Of a stretch of DNA of 64,000 bases, positions 10,820 through 22,017 are shown in pieces. Position 1 is the first letter of the stretch; each line of letters starts with the position of its first letter. Source of the stretch: Nectonema munidae (Eukaryota > Nematomorpha > Nectonematoida > Nectonematidae); the NCBI GenBank assembly GCA_030549495.1, contig JAUIRK010000257.1, positions 62,001-126,000 on the forward strand, written 5' to 3'. Made by a program: the position numbers and the translations under genes. The notes under the pieces are model-generated. The model was not told the DNA's origin. It did not search any database and was given only the letters and a program-made list of their open reading frames with translations.

Positions 10820-12590
10820 GATTTTGTTTAGTTTCTTTTTAGATAGTACAATAAAACACGCTTCCAGAAAACAAAAATAAAACATACTTCCAAATCCCAA
10901 TCAAATCTAGACAAGAACTCAGAAGCTTCTTCATCATATTTAATACCAGTAAATTCCTATAACAAAATAAAAATAAAATATTAGATATATGTTATATCTT
11001 GTAAAAACTTAAGAGTTTGGAAACGTGAGACAATACCTCACAATTTTTAAGACACTTTTTAACAAAACCTCAAAAGAACGAAGGCGCGCTACAAGGGCTT
11101 ATATTTTTATTTGCGATACTCAATTAGATTTTCTTTTGTATTTAATATATTATGTTATATTAACAGTTTATATAAGTTTTTTTAGAAAATGGATATAACG
11201 CTTGTTTTATTTTTAGGGTCATGAGAAGGAAATTTACATTTAAAAAATTTAATCAGAGTACATTTTCCAACTTAACTAATCGATGACACGTGACTAAATT
11301 TTAAAAGGGACTCAAGTTCTATAAAATTTCATATATTATTAATGATCATATTCTCAAAAGTTTTTTCACTGGATTAAAATTTAATTTTAAGCACCAAAGT
11401 TTCTTAATAAAGAGTAATCAATCCACCTTTGATATAAAACAGGACATCTTTTCAATTGGTGAGAGAAGAGGTTAGGAAAAATCTTTTAGATCCAGTTTTT
11501 CTTTCTAATTCGATTTCTTGTTTATATTCTTCCAGAATTACAAAAAACGTGGAAAATTCTTCCCCGCTAGAAACGGGATAATGTTTCTTTTAAGGAAACA
11601 GGGTATTTCGGCGCCCCAGCAAATCGGGTACTCAATTGTCACTGAGTATGGAATGTTAGCATATTTATCATAAAATCTTCAAGTTACAAAATACGTTTAC
11701 GTTTGAATTTAAATATAAGTAATTTTTAAGTATATTATATAAATTATTGTAAACAGATTTTTAAGAACTTTGGAGTTCAACTAGAGAAAAAGCCTCACTT
11801 TATTTATTTTTAACAAGTTATATACTATGGTGAAAACATAGGTTTAAAGCTAAGTGTAGTGAGCGCGTCATCTAATAATTGGTTTCAGCAGAAATTCTGC
11901 AAAAATTTATGATGTAATATTTGCCTTTTTATTCATAGAATACCAAATCTCCTGAGGTTTTAGAGAATAAAATTTATCAATATAAACGGTAAGCCTAAGG
12001 TTCATTATATGCCTTAAATAAAGCTTTACTTAATCTTTAGTAAACTTTAAAAAAAATGATTGGCATAGAAATAGTCATCTAAAAGATTAGAAAAACATAT
12101 GGAGATATTAAGAAAAGCAAAAGAATTCTAAAAATTATACTTACTACTTCACAAAAAAAAGATACACTGTGGTATTAAATCAAAATTAAAAAAATTTATA
12201 AAGAGATTATTAAAAATTGTATACTTTAAAAAGTTTAACTATATTATCATCCATAAATAACAATATCTAAAAAGAGGCCAATCTTTTTGGTTTTGATTCA
12301 ATTGTACTTGATAGTAATGTAAAAAAAAATAATATAAAATTTAAACTTAAAATATCTTTTTTTTATTTTATAATATAAAATTTAAGTGAAACATAGGGGT
12401 CAGGCTCCCGTACTTTTTTTTTCTTTTTTAGGTCTCTGATAGCGAGGAAGGGAATGCATAATCTAAATAAAATATATATTTTGTATTAAAATTTTAAAGT
12501 TTTCCATCAATGATCATTTATATTTAAAATTAAGTTATTGATAATCTAAGTGGACTTAAAATTATACTCACATTATGCTTAAGTTGGTTA
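10820..12590. other. AT-rich stretch without recognisable features
   Basis: Only short ORFs, poly-A/T runs and scattered non-repeated DNA. A less AT-rich patch (11570-11640) has no motif I recognise. Confidence 0.45.
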
Positions 12591-12595
12591 ATCAG

Positions 12596-12715
12596 AGTTT
12601 TGTGGATTTGTTTTTAAGAGTTGGAAGCCTTGGATATGAAAACCCTGTCCTTCAACTGAGCTAAGAAGTACACACTAACAACCCTGAAGGCTTTAACAAC
12701 TTGTCACAGTATTCA
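12596..12715 (-). repeat. tRNA-derived SINE, diverged copy
   Basis: Matches 36885-36992 in the same orientation: TTTGTGGATTTGTTTTTAAG, TGGAAGCCTTGG, CCTTCAACTGAGCTAAGA and CACTAACAACCCTGAAGG. The B box is more degraded than in the other copy. Confidence 0.6.
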
Positions 12716-12719
12716 ACCG

Positions 12720-14085
12720 GTTGATCAAAAACAAAAAAAATTAGCCCTGCATCATTAGAAAACACTAAAATCGAGTAAATATTATATACTGGTCAACTAT
12801 TATATAAAGTGTTTGTATTAAAAATAAAACATGTTTTATTCACAAATTTTTGTCTATTTTATTACCTTCCTGATATAAAAAATTCTTATATAAGGACCTA
12901 ATATTGAACCCCTTTTCAAGTTCGTTATAATCAAAATTTATAAAACTCACATATTGAAAACGTTCTAGTTGTATTATTATTTAGTATTATTATCATTCCA
13001 CTCATCAATAAGCCTATCAGATACTATAATCCAACCCAAAATTCACAGCAAATCCAAATTTTATTTTTAAATTAATTTTTATTCATTGTACTTATTTTAC
13101 TAGATACTTTAAAGTCTCATATTTTTGGGTAAGATTCCTGCCATTTAATTCCTTACTTTATATTTAGTTTTTCATAGAAAAGTTTCCTATTAGGCTTTTT
13201 GATTCTCAAGTCAATAGATAATAGGATTATTTGGTGATCGGAAAAATAAATCATACACTAATAGGTTGTGTAACTAATGAGGGTATTACAAAAAAATGAT
13301 ATATTTATTTGAGTATTTGACTCATATCGGGTTGGAAGATTAATTGCCGTAATTATATAAATAAAAATAGTCAAATTAAAAAATCTATTAACAAAAGTAT
13401 TTGTGAATTCAAGGGAAAATAAATTGAAGCTTAAAAAAAGTTAAAGGAGTTTCTATTAATAATGAAAGGGGACATTTCAAAGAAATTTAAAAATTTATCT
13501 CATATATTATCTAGAAAAATTATTTTCAAGTTAGTCATCGGTAATATCAGAGCTTTTACGATTATTTAGACTAGAGCTATTAAGTTTATTTAGAATTAGT
13601 ATTTTCGTTTTCATTTTGTCTGTGTCTCCATTCCTCATCTCTAAGCTTATTTAACAGATTTACTTTTTTTAATCCCAATGATAAACTAACTGACTTTAGA
13701 TTTCTTAATAAAAAGAAACAATTTTTCGAGATAGTAAATTTCTGCTTCCTTATTATTATACTATGTATTTTAAAACTTCTGAATCTGAATATTCGGAGTA
13801 TAATAGAAAATATTTTCTACATTTATCATTTTTCGAACCTTTTAGATTAATTTAAATTTAGAATTTTAATGAAAACATGAATTTAATTTTATGTGTTACA
13901 ATATTTTCTATATAAAAATTTTTCTGGCTCTGGCGGAGCTAATATGAATTAAAAGTTTTTCATGCTACATTGGATTAACCCTCTTTCAAATCAACCAAGT
14001 TTTCTATAATTGTAATCTTTATAGTCCACAAACATATAGTATAACTAACTTCCATCTTAAATTTTTGAAACTTAATGTGTTCTCA
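12720..14085. other. AT-rich stretch without recognisable features
   Basis: No coding or repeat signal found. At 14095 a hAT-like terminus CAGTGGCGTAGCCAAAACGA appears without a partner, directly upstream of the LINE. Confidence 0.4.
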
Positions 14086-14189
14086 ACTTTCATTCAGTGG
14101 CGTAGCCAAAACGAGGTCTGTGGTACATTTATTATAAATATATCTGAATTGCTGAAGTTTACCCTTACAACTTAACACAACAAACAAAT

Positions 14190-15740
14190 TAGATCCACAG
14201 AACTAAGTAAAATATCTTGGTCTCACTTTCCAACCCAACTTAAAATTCTCTACTCATTTCAAAAGCATCTCACAAAAAATAGTCAAAACCCTTTTCTCTC
14301 TTAAAAACTGAATTTCTTACAAATGGGGACTTTCCCCAAAAATCACAAAGTTCATTTATAAAAGTCTCATTTTCCCTGTCTTCAAATATGGAGTTCTTTC
14401 ATGGGGCTCAGAGTTGAAACATCAGTCATCCCTTACTCATCTAAACAAAATTCATCGCCTGTGTCTCCTTTCTATCACGAATACCTATCACACTACACCA
14501 ACTACAAAACTTGAATTATTCACTAACATGCTACCCCTACATCTCAATCTAAAGAAAACGCTTTTTAAAAATTACCTTATAACATTCTGCTCTACACCCC
14601 CACCACATCCTTTCACCAACCTATACACAACACAAACATCCCAAACACTGCAGTACTACAATTGCTTATTAAATCAGTTTGCTCCTAACAAAACATCTTA
14701 TCAAGTGCTACCATTAAATCACCCAATTGAGCTCATCCACCCTTCTTCGTCTCCTCCTTACACCACTTACATCTGTCACCATAGATATCAAACTCTATAG
14801 CTCACCAACGTACAACAAATACTATCAGTTCGCTTTCAATTTTCACTGACGTTTCCAAATCACAACACCGCTCTTCAGCTGCATGCGCATTCTTCCTACA
14901 AAACACAAAAAAACCATTCCTTATCCAGCACACAAACCTAGATCCAGAAATCACTGCACACGAAACAGAAATTCATGCAGTATTACTATCCTGCAACATT
15001 CTCCTTAATAACCTAACTTCCCTTTCTACCTCCTTCAAATATATCACTTTTTTCACAGACTCGCAAAATTTAATAAATGACCTAAAACTTGAAAACAAGA
15101 TCTCACATTCAACTTGAAGTTTAGCAAGCAAACTTATTCACCTATCTAACCACTTTGAATTAAAAATCGTCTGGTGCCCAGCTCATTCCAGCTGTTTCGA
15201 AAATTACCTCGTCGATTACGTTGCAAAATCAAAAATCTCCGATTCACAGATCCTACCCCTATTTTCTCTACCCATCTCCACATTTATAAACACTATAACT
15301 AACTCTACATTACTGCAGTGGCAACAATCTATTGACTCAACCATCACATCACTTCCGACATCTATGCCATTATCACAACTCATTTTAAACAAAAACTTTC
15401 ACTCACTCCCTCGCAACATCATTCGCTGGCTCTCATCCCATTGCGCTTGTAATGCATACTTCTTCAAATTCAAACTTCACTCAAACCCTTTCTGTCGTTT
15501 CAGCTGTTCGTACATTGAAACACCTATACATATTCTCCTTTATTGTCCAACTTTTCATTCTCACCGACACCAACTCCTTGAAAAAAGCCGCTACTTTTTT
15601 AAAGATATTCCATCCTCTCTACATGATCTTCTACAACACCCATTACTCATCAAACTTCTCTCTCTTCTCATAGCCACAATCGAACCAATACTCTCTGCAA
15701 ACCAAACACTCATTCCTCCCTCAAATATCCAATAACAATA
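14190..15740 (+). mobile_element. 5'-truncated LINE: RT C-terminus, RNase H and Cys/His tail
   Basis: Starting in the reverse-transcriptase thumb region, the frame reads KYLGLTFQP (about 14209) and KYGVLSWGS (about 14384). An RNase H domain follows with FTDVSK (about 14840), a Glu near 14960, FFTDSQN (about 15052) and VWCPAHSS (about 15170). After it comes a C-terminal region with HC.C and HILLYCP (15435-15550), as in non-LTR retrotransposons of the I/LOA/R1-like groups. The coding strand is strikingly C-rich and G-poor. There are about two interruptions: a stop in the RT part near 14310 and another near 15115, plus a frame change near 14800. No 5' half is present, as expected from target-primed truncation. 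The last stop is at 15735. Confidence 0.8.
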
Positions 15741-16370
15741 AGCCATTATCATCACTAACCCATACATTCTACACAACAGTCTAGTGTCTACAGCCATGAA
15801 AATCTTCCAAATTTTCCTTTCTATTTTAGAAAGACCCACAAGACTAAACTTACACACTTTATTTTTAGTTGTGGTTACCATCTTCAACCATAATGCGAGG
15901 CAAATAGCCTTTCCGATGAAAGTGCTTTGATATAAAAAAAACTAAATAACTAACCAAATTGTGCTTTAAAATTACAGACAAATTAAAATTTATAATATAT
16001 AAAAACTAATTGAATTACTTGAGATATGTAAAATAATCCAAAAAATTTTTATCTAGACAACTAAGGTATAACATTAAAAATAAATAGCATAACCTCTTAA
16101 AATTAAGAGTTTATCCTAATTTTAAAGTTGAAATGTATTTTTATTAAAATAAATTTGTCCCTAAGGTATTTTGTATGTTAGCACCTCTCAGAGTACTTTT
16201 TAGTAATACCTTTTCTAAATTATTAAATTTGAAACTCTCTTTAACATCACCATATCTGACAAAATTAATCCCTTCCAATTTGCTAAGGTTTTAGTTTATT
16301 TTGTCTCCTTTCCTCCTTATGTTAATTATGTAGCCAATTTTTAAATTTTGTGTAAAAGCTCGTTTTCATT
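15741..16370. other. AT-rich stretch after the LINE
   Basis: May include the LINE 3' UTR; no poly-A tail or target duplication could be fixed. Confidence 0.35.
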
Positions 16371-16375
16371 GACCA

Positions 16376-16492
16376 GGCACTGATGTTTTCATTGACCAGG
16401 TATCGATAAGGAATCGAATCCAGAGGCTTCCGTGCTAAGTCCAACATCTCAATAAACCTGCTATGCCAACCATAGAGTATGCTGATTGTAGG
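16376..16492 (-). repeat. tRNA-derived SINE head
   Basis: On the minus strand TATGGTTGGCATAGCAGG resembles an A box and CTGGATTCGATTCCTTATCG contains a B box about 50 bases later. GACCAGGCACTG and GACCAGGTATCG repeat just beyond it. Confidence 0.55.
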
Positions 16493-16885
16493 GGATACAT
16501 CAAATTAGTTTTCAAAAAACTTAAGTTATGTTGTAAAAATTTTTAGTAGCTTTTAAACTATTTTTGAATGAAGCTGAGAAAAATGAAGTAATGCAATCTT
16601 AATTTATTGTTTTATCTTTATTTTATACCCTTTTTTGAGAGTCTAATTTACTTACACTTTTTCTTATGCACTAAAAAGAATGAAAAAATTCTAATACCAA
16701 GTTTTCTAACTTTAGTTCTGTTTTACATTTTTTTATTTTTTAGGAAGAAGGAATAACTGCAAATTAATGAATTATTTTTTTCATTCAATAAAATTTCTAT
16801 TTTTTTTTATTGTTAATTGATATTTTTACCCCTTTTGTACACATAATTTGGAGGTGGTGCACATCTATTTGAAGTGAGAAAGAAG

Positions 16886-16900
16886 GAGCTATATATAAGT
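16886..16900 (+). promoter_or_regulatory. TATA-box-like element
   Basis: GAGCTATATATAAGTCC is a strong TATA match in a locally less AT-rich context, about 470 bp upstream of the exon-like sequence at 17370. No other promoter evidence is available. Confidence 0.25.
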
Positions 16901-17266
16901 CCTCATCCATTGTTGGCATTTAATAGGGTGGGGTTAAAGTTTACATTAAGCTTAATTAAGAATGAAATAGAATAGACAAGAGAGAAGTAGAAATTCGGAA
17001 TTTTTTTTTGTCTATTTTGGAAGACGCTTGTAAGTCTGCCCCCTCCAATTTCAGCGAATCAATCACATTTTTTTTCAATACACATCGCAGAGTGTCTAGT
17101 AGACTCTTTTCCTTCAAACTATATTCACTGATATAAAACTCTTCAAACTTCAGTTATTGATTTTCCGTTGTTTTCTCTATCAATCAAATATCCTTTCATA
17201 AATTCCTGTAATGTGCTTGATAGACTACTTCATTTTCAAATGAAAAGCCTATTAGCCCCTCAACAA

Positions 17267-17396
17267 TTTTGGATTTTTTTAAACTAGTGTATATGCCATA
17301 TGCAAATTTATTAAAATATTTTAGCTGGGAGTATAGTCATGTTAGTTCAAACATGAAGATGAATGAATTTTGGATTTTTTTAAACTAGTGTATATG
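17267..17396 (+). repeat. 30-bp direct repeat, two copies 99 bp apart
   Basis: TTTTGGATTTTTTTAAACTA plus GTGTATATG occurs at about 17267-17295 and again at 17367-17395. Confidence 0.7.
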
Positions 17397-18231
17397 TATT
17401 TGAATTTCACAAATTTTGTAAAAAAAATATCAATTAGTCTTATAAATACGTATGCGCTGATTACACTCTATTTTAAAGGATTGCTTGAATATTTGGTCTC
17501 CCATGGTATTTCCAGACCACTAATTTTGAAAATTGCAAAAAAAAAATTTGCCCCCCCAATAATTTTGTTCTCCCCTGCTTTAAATATATTTTTGACCTTT
17601 ATAAGATGTTATTTAGATGTTTCTCACGATAACATCTCTAAATCATATATCCTCATATCATACGCCAGTTGTTATCTGACATGTTTTAACTTTTATGCTC
17701 AAGGTAAGAATGCTTTGATTGCCATGTGAAATATGTTTGTTATAACCAAAGTTAACAATCTCTAGTACTTTATATGGCTCTTTTATTCAAAAAAATTTGC
17801 ATTTATCATTATATGCATAAGTAAAGCGTTTTTTATAATTGAAATTTCACACAATGGGAACTGTCACTTTCTTGGGTGCCATAATGCTCATCCAAACTTT
17901 TCAATGTTGTCTCACTTGTCTAGATTGTAATTTATATAAAAATATTTTATGCTATATGTATTTTTCAATTGGTATTTTTTTAATTTTTGGTTTCTTATTA
18001 TATTTTAATTTATATTTATTTATTCTCTTCGCCCCAACGTGGATGATTAAACACATTCAACAAGCGGCAAATCTGATGAACACATGTTGCGAAAGCATCG
18101 AAAAATTTTGTCCCAAGAATATCACAAAACTGATTATTCTTCCTATCAGTGATGAATCTGATGACGATATTCCTCTTACAACTTTTATTCCACGTGACAA
18201 AGCAAGCTTATATAACTTATTGACGAGCTGA
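17370..18231 (+). CDS. Candidate exons of a membrane protein gene (unidentified)
   Basis: Two hydrophobic open stretches lie in tandem. The first ends at 17702 with an excellent donor CTCAAG|GTAAGAATG. The second (17839-18231, 130 codons) contains FHTMGTVTFLGAIML, which weakly recalls the 'H.GT.AFG..I' segment of choline-transporter-like (SLC44) proteins. Hydrophobic segments, a Cys-containing stretch and an acidic tail (SDESDDDIPLTTF) follow, then TGA. The intron between them has no obvious best acceptor, so I do not propose a joined protein. A chance pair of ORFs in AT-rich DNA remains possible, but the acidic tail with less biased codons argues for coding. Confidence 0.3.
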
Positions 18232-18772
18232 CTAATATTTACGCACTACCAATTGAACAGTCTACGAGAGTTGAAAACTCACATACGAATTCTCATGAAA
18301 TTTGAATTAGTCAGCACACCTAACTATCGTAATTTTTGGAAAAACTCTTCTATGTACTGTACTATCTTATTCCAGATGCAATGAATCAAAACCTGTTTGA
18401 AGAAATAAAGTTCACTTATTCGCAGTGTGTGAAATTTAATACATGTCATTATTTTTTAAAATGTTGTATTAAACGAATTAAACATTATTTCTCAGTTATT
18501 TTGCATTTAAATAAATCTTTTTTTATGAAAAACATTTTTTTCTGAAAAATTTCATTTAATTTCTGTTACTTCAATTAAATATTAAATTATATTGACAAGA
18601 AAGATAAGATATAAGAATAATAATTGCATAGAGTGAGAAAAAATACTTTTATTTTTGTTTTGTTTTCAAAATTTTGTGAAGATTTTATCTACAGCATTTT
18701 TGCTTTATAAAATCTATATAAAAATGTTATGTTTTAATAAAATTTTGATAGATGTTATAACTTCTTTTTCAG

Positions 18773-19175
18773 GTCAAATCTAAAGAATTTTCAAAAGTTT
18801 GATATACAGAACAGCTTATAATTCCTAAAAGAAGATTTATTTTTAAAGATAAGTTTGATTCTGAATATGAGATAGATTACAAAAGCGTGAAAGTTTTAAC
18901 GTTTTCTAATGAGAAAGATATGTTGCCTGTAAAAACAGATAGTGATGGTAGTTGCTTTTTTAATGCGGTTTCACTCATTCTATTTGGAACACAACTTTAT
19001 TCTAAAGAATTGAGGCTACTAACCCGTATTCAAATGTGTTTTCTACGAAAACGACGATTCTTTCCCATTTACCTTCTCTCCTAGTTTTGTAGAATCGTGT
19101 TTTAATTGTGCGAAATTGAACGGTTTTTCATCAATTTATACAGCTTTAGTTGATGTTTTAGGCATATCGATTAAC
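18773..19175 (+). pseudogene. Broken OTU-domain protein gene
   Basis: After a strong acceptor (CTTCTTTTTCAG at 18761-18772) a frame reads IPKRRFIFKDKFDSEYEI, then VKTDSDGSCFFNAVSLILFG (about 18929-18988) and YSKELRLLT. The D-G-x-C-F-F-N block is the nucleophile motif of OTU-type cysteine proteases, and 'LFGT..Y..ELR' is the usual sequence after it. A TGA interrupts the first codons, and after 19080 the frame shifts to one reading FSSIYTALVDVLGI, the expected continuation. OTU domains of this type occur both in host proteins and in transposon-encoded proteins; the satellite directly downstream leaves no room for a His-bearing C-terminus. Confidence 0.6.
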
Positions 19176-19554
19176 CCTATTAGTGCTGGGGGCGTAAAAG
19201 CCCCCCCCCCTTCACTAAAAAATTAATTGTAGAAAATTGGCTGAATCATATAGCTTCAAATTTTGTGACTTTCCCTAAAATCGCTAGCTGCATCTTTTGA
19301 AACCATTTTCATGGTAGTTGAATGACCCCTTCATGTCCAAAACTGTCAATCAAAATCAAAAATTAAAATTTTTCAGCAAAATTTTGACATTATCTGTACT
19401 TAACCTTATAACTTAGGATCTATATTATATAATACCCTGAAAATTTATAATTATATACAGTTTGGAACGCATAACACTTTAAATATTTAATTTTTTCAAT
19501 AATCATGGCTACTTTTTAGAAAATGTCAATCAAAATTTTGATTGATCAAAAATA

Positions 19555-20450
19555 TATCTAATAAAATATACCTTCAAATTTTACATAAAATATATGTTTT
19601 TATACTAAATCGGTCATGCTGTTTTCATTTCTGGACTCATTTTTTACATTTAGGATTTGAAAATACCTATAAGTATTAATCAAATTTGCGATTTACTTAT
19701 GAAAATTGTCTCCAAAAACATTCCTTCACGTTTTGCATAAAATATATGTGTTATACTAAATCGGCCATGCTGTTTTCATTTCTGAACTCATTTTTTACAT
19801 TTAGGATGTGAAAATACCTATAAGTGTTAATCAAATTTGCGGTTTACTTTTAAAAATTGTCTCCAAAAACATTCATTCAAATTTTACAATTAAATATATG
19901 TTTTTATACCAAATCAACCATGCTAGTTTCATTTATGGACTCAATTTTTGCAGTTTGAATTTTAAAATACATATAAGTATCAATTAAATTTGCTTTTAGT
20001 TCTAAAATTTGTTTTTATAGCAAAAGATCATGATGATTTCATTTCTGAACACAGTTTTCGCATTTAGAGGTTTTACTGCTAGTGTCAATCAAATTTGAGG
20101 TTTATGTCTGAAAACTATATCCCAAAATATTCTCTCTAATTTTACATGATATATATATGTTTTTATACCAATTTGACCATGATAATTTTTATTTCTGAAA
20201 TCATTTTTTGCATTTTGAGGTTTTAAATGTCTGAAAGTGTTAATTAAATTTTCGATTTACGTCTAATATCTACAGAAATATTTTTGAAATTTAAATAAAA
20301 TATCAGTTTATATACCAAATGGAGGATTCTGGTTTTATTTTTGGACTTAGGTTTGGCATTTATGGTTTTAAAATATCTGAAAGCTTGAATCAGATTTGCG
20401 GTTTACTTCTAGATAATGTCTTCAAAAATATTTTGACTGTGAAAAATACG
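19555..20450 (+). repeat. Satellite A: about six monomers of ~150 bp
   Basis: The landmark CATGCT/CATGAT recurs at about 19615, 19766, 19919, 20029 and 20178, and in altered form near 20324. Spacings are 151, 153, 110 (one shortened monomer), 149 and about 146 bp. Monomers share TATATGTTTTTATACYAAAT, the CATGCTGTTTTCATTTCTG block, and AATCAAATTTGCGGTTTACT. Divergence rises from left to right. One dispersed monomer lies at 53130-53310. Confidence 0.85.
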
Positions 20451-20750
20451 TTCCTCTTTTACAAATGAAAAATATTTAAATCTATAGCTTATCATCTAGA
20501 ATTACAGTTAACATTTAGCTAAGATGGGTAGGAAATCTGAAAATTTAGAATAGGTCAGATTTATCAAAAATGGCACAGATGCCAATATGTGAGAATTTAG
20601 TCACTATCAAGATATTTTTAATTTAAATTGAATTTGTCCATCTTTTTCCTTTTGCGTCAAAGAGATAATTTTTTAGATGAAGAACGTTGACAACGTTTTG
20701 TAATTGAACAATCAACATCACGAATAATTCACCAGAAATAAACCTTTGAA

Positions 20751-21296
20751 ATGAGATTGGTTAACACACATTCAGGCCTGAGAGGAAAAAAATTCAAGAT
20801 TCAGGAGAACCAACAGGACCCCAAAATCATTGGATACATCCTCCAAAAAGGGTATGAGTATATCTCATCACCCTGTGACATGGTACACCCAAGGATACCC
20901 GAGGGTACGGTGTACGTAGATGCTTCCCTTACAGGGATAGGCCTAGTCCTACAAGGAGAAGAAATTGTTATTAACATAGCAATTCCCAAGTGGAACATCA
21001 TCGACCTAGAATTCTTGGGAATAATGATAGGACATCTCCTAGCCCCCCATGCAAAGCTATTCTCAGACTCACAAGGAGCCATAGATTTTGTCAAAAACTT
21101 TGGGGCAAAGGCAAAAACAAGTTTTTTGTTACTCACAGTCCTGGAACAAGTTTCCCAAAACTTGGACTTGCTAAGGCAAGAAATCACCTATATCAAGTCA
21201 GAGGAAAACCCAGCAGATAGCCCTTCAAGAAGGGAAAGCGTGGGTAACAAGGCAAGCCTGCTCGACCTTGACTTGATTACAGGTGGATCATCCTAG
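20751..21296 (+). mobile_element. Retroelement fossil: RNase H-like domain, about 180 residues
   Basis: An open stretch encodes VYVDASLTGIGLVLQ, a Glu-bearing helix (DLEFLGIMIG), LFSDSQGAIDFV and IKSEENPADSPSR, in the order of the D-E-D acidic residues of a retroelement RNase H and its C-terminal tail. The 'NPADSPSR' ending is seen in LTR and DIRS-like elements. Only the 3' part of a pol gene is present, so the element is an incomplete fossil. Codon use is less AT-biased than the flanks, which suggests a relatively recent arrival. Family not resolved between LTR-type and DIRS-type. Confidence 0.6.
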
Positions 21297-21587
21297 CGAT
21301 CTCCAGAAGGCTGAAAGAAAACTTCAAAGAATAGAGGAACAGGGATCGCCTACCAAGAAACTCCTCGGCCAATAAGTGAAGGGGGAAAAAGTTACATCGC
21401 GCGCGGATTATTGCCCACTTAGCACCTAAAGTTTTCCGGTGCTGTCGTGATAATCCAGCCAATGAAAATATAGCTTCTAGAAGTTTCGGAGCACCTACTA
21501 TATAAGGAGCTCCGCTCCTCTATTCTTCACTCTTTCTTTTTACAATTGCTGACTCTCAACCCCCACCTTTCCCACCCAAATAGCCAA

Positions 21588-21655
21588 CGGCAAGTATAGC
21601 CAAAGCCAAGGGCAAAGGCAACAGCAAAGGCAAAGTAAAGCCAAAGGCAAAGTCT
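21588..21655 (+). repeat. GCAAAG-type short tandem repeat
   Basis: Imperfect hexamer array of GCCAAAGCCAAGGGCAAAGG type within the LTR-like segment. Confidence 0.7.
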
Positions 21656-21687
21656 AAAAGACAAAACCCTCAATCGAGGGAATCCAC

Positions 21688-21870
21688 TTTCAGCAAGCTG
21701 AAAATAAAGAATTCCAAACGCAGCGAACTGGAGATCTGGATGCCCAGCAAGCTGGCAAAGAATTCCGAACACAAAGTGTCCCACCACGGCAAGCCGTCAT
21801 CGCAAACAGCAAGCTGTCAATCAAATACGGCAAGCCGTCAACAGAAGCACAGCAAGCTGTCAACAAATCA
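21688..21870 (+). repeat. GCAAGCTG/GCAAGCCGTCAA degenerate tandem array
   Basis: The motif CAGCAAGCTG or CGGCAAGCCGTC recurs about eight times at irregular 20-35-bp spacing (for example 21738, 21790, 21808, 21828, 21850). The CTG/CCG alternation is itself patterned. Confidence 0.7.
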
Positions 21871-21897
21871 AGGAAGAGCAAACTCCTCCGATGTCGG

Positions 21898-21931
21898 CAG
21901 CATGCGTAACGGTGATACGTGCGCATGCTGT
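21898..21931 (+). other. Perfect 9-bp-stem hairpin
   Basis: CAGCATGCG and CGCATGCTG pair across a 15-base loop, 40 bases upstream of the AATAAA pair. Such a hairpin next to the poly-A signal may be part of the terminal repeat of the fossil element. Confidence 0.6.
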
Positions 21932-22017
21932 CTCCGAAATTTTTTATTTTAACTTTATATTTTTTGTATTTCAATAAACTGAATAAAAAAAAATTTTTTT
22001 TGGAAAGATTTTTCACG

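Larger units (their letters stand above)
21376..21985 (+). mobile_element. LTR-like segment of the retroelement fossil
   Basis: A polypurine run AAGTGAAGGGGGAAAAAG (21376-21393) is followed by a segment with AGCCAATGA (CCAAT-type, about 21456) and CTATATAAGG (TATA-type, about 21498). Two tandem-repeat blocks and AATAAACTGAATAAA (about 21973) follow. The order matches U3 promoter, R/U5-like leader and poly-A signal of a terminal repeat downstream of pol. A partner repeat is not in the window, so the boundaries are inferred. Confidence 0.4.
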
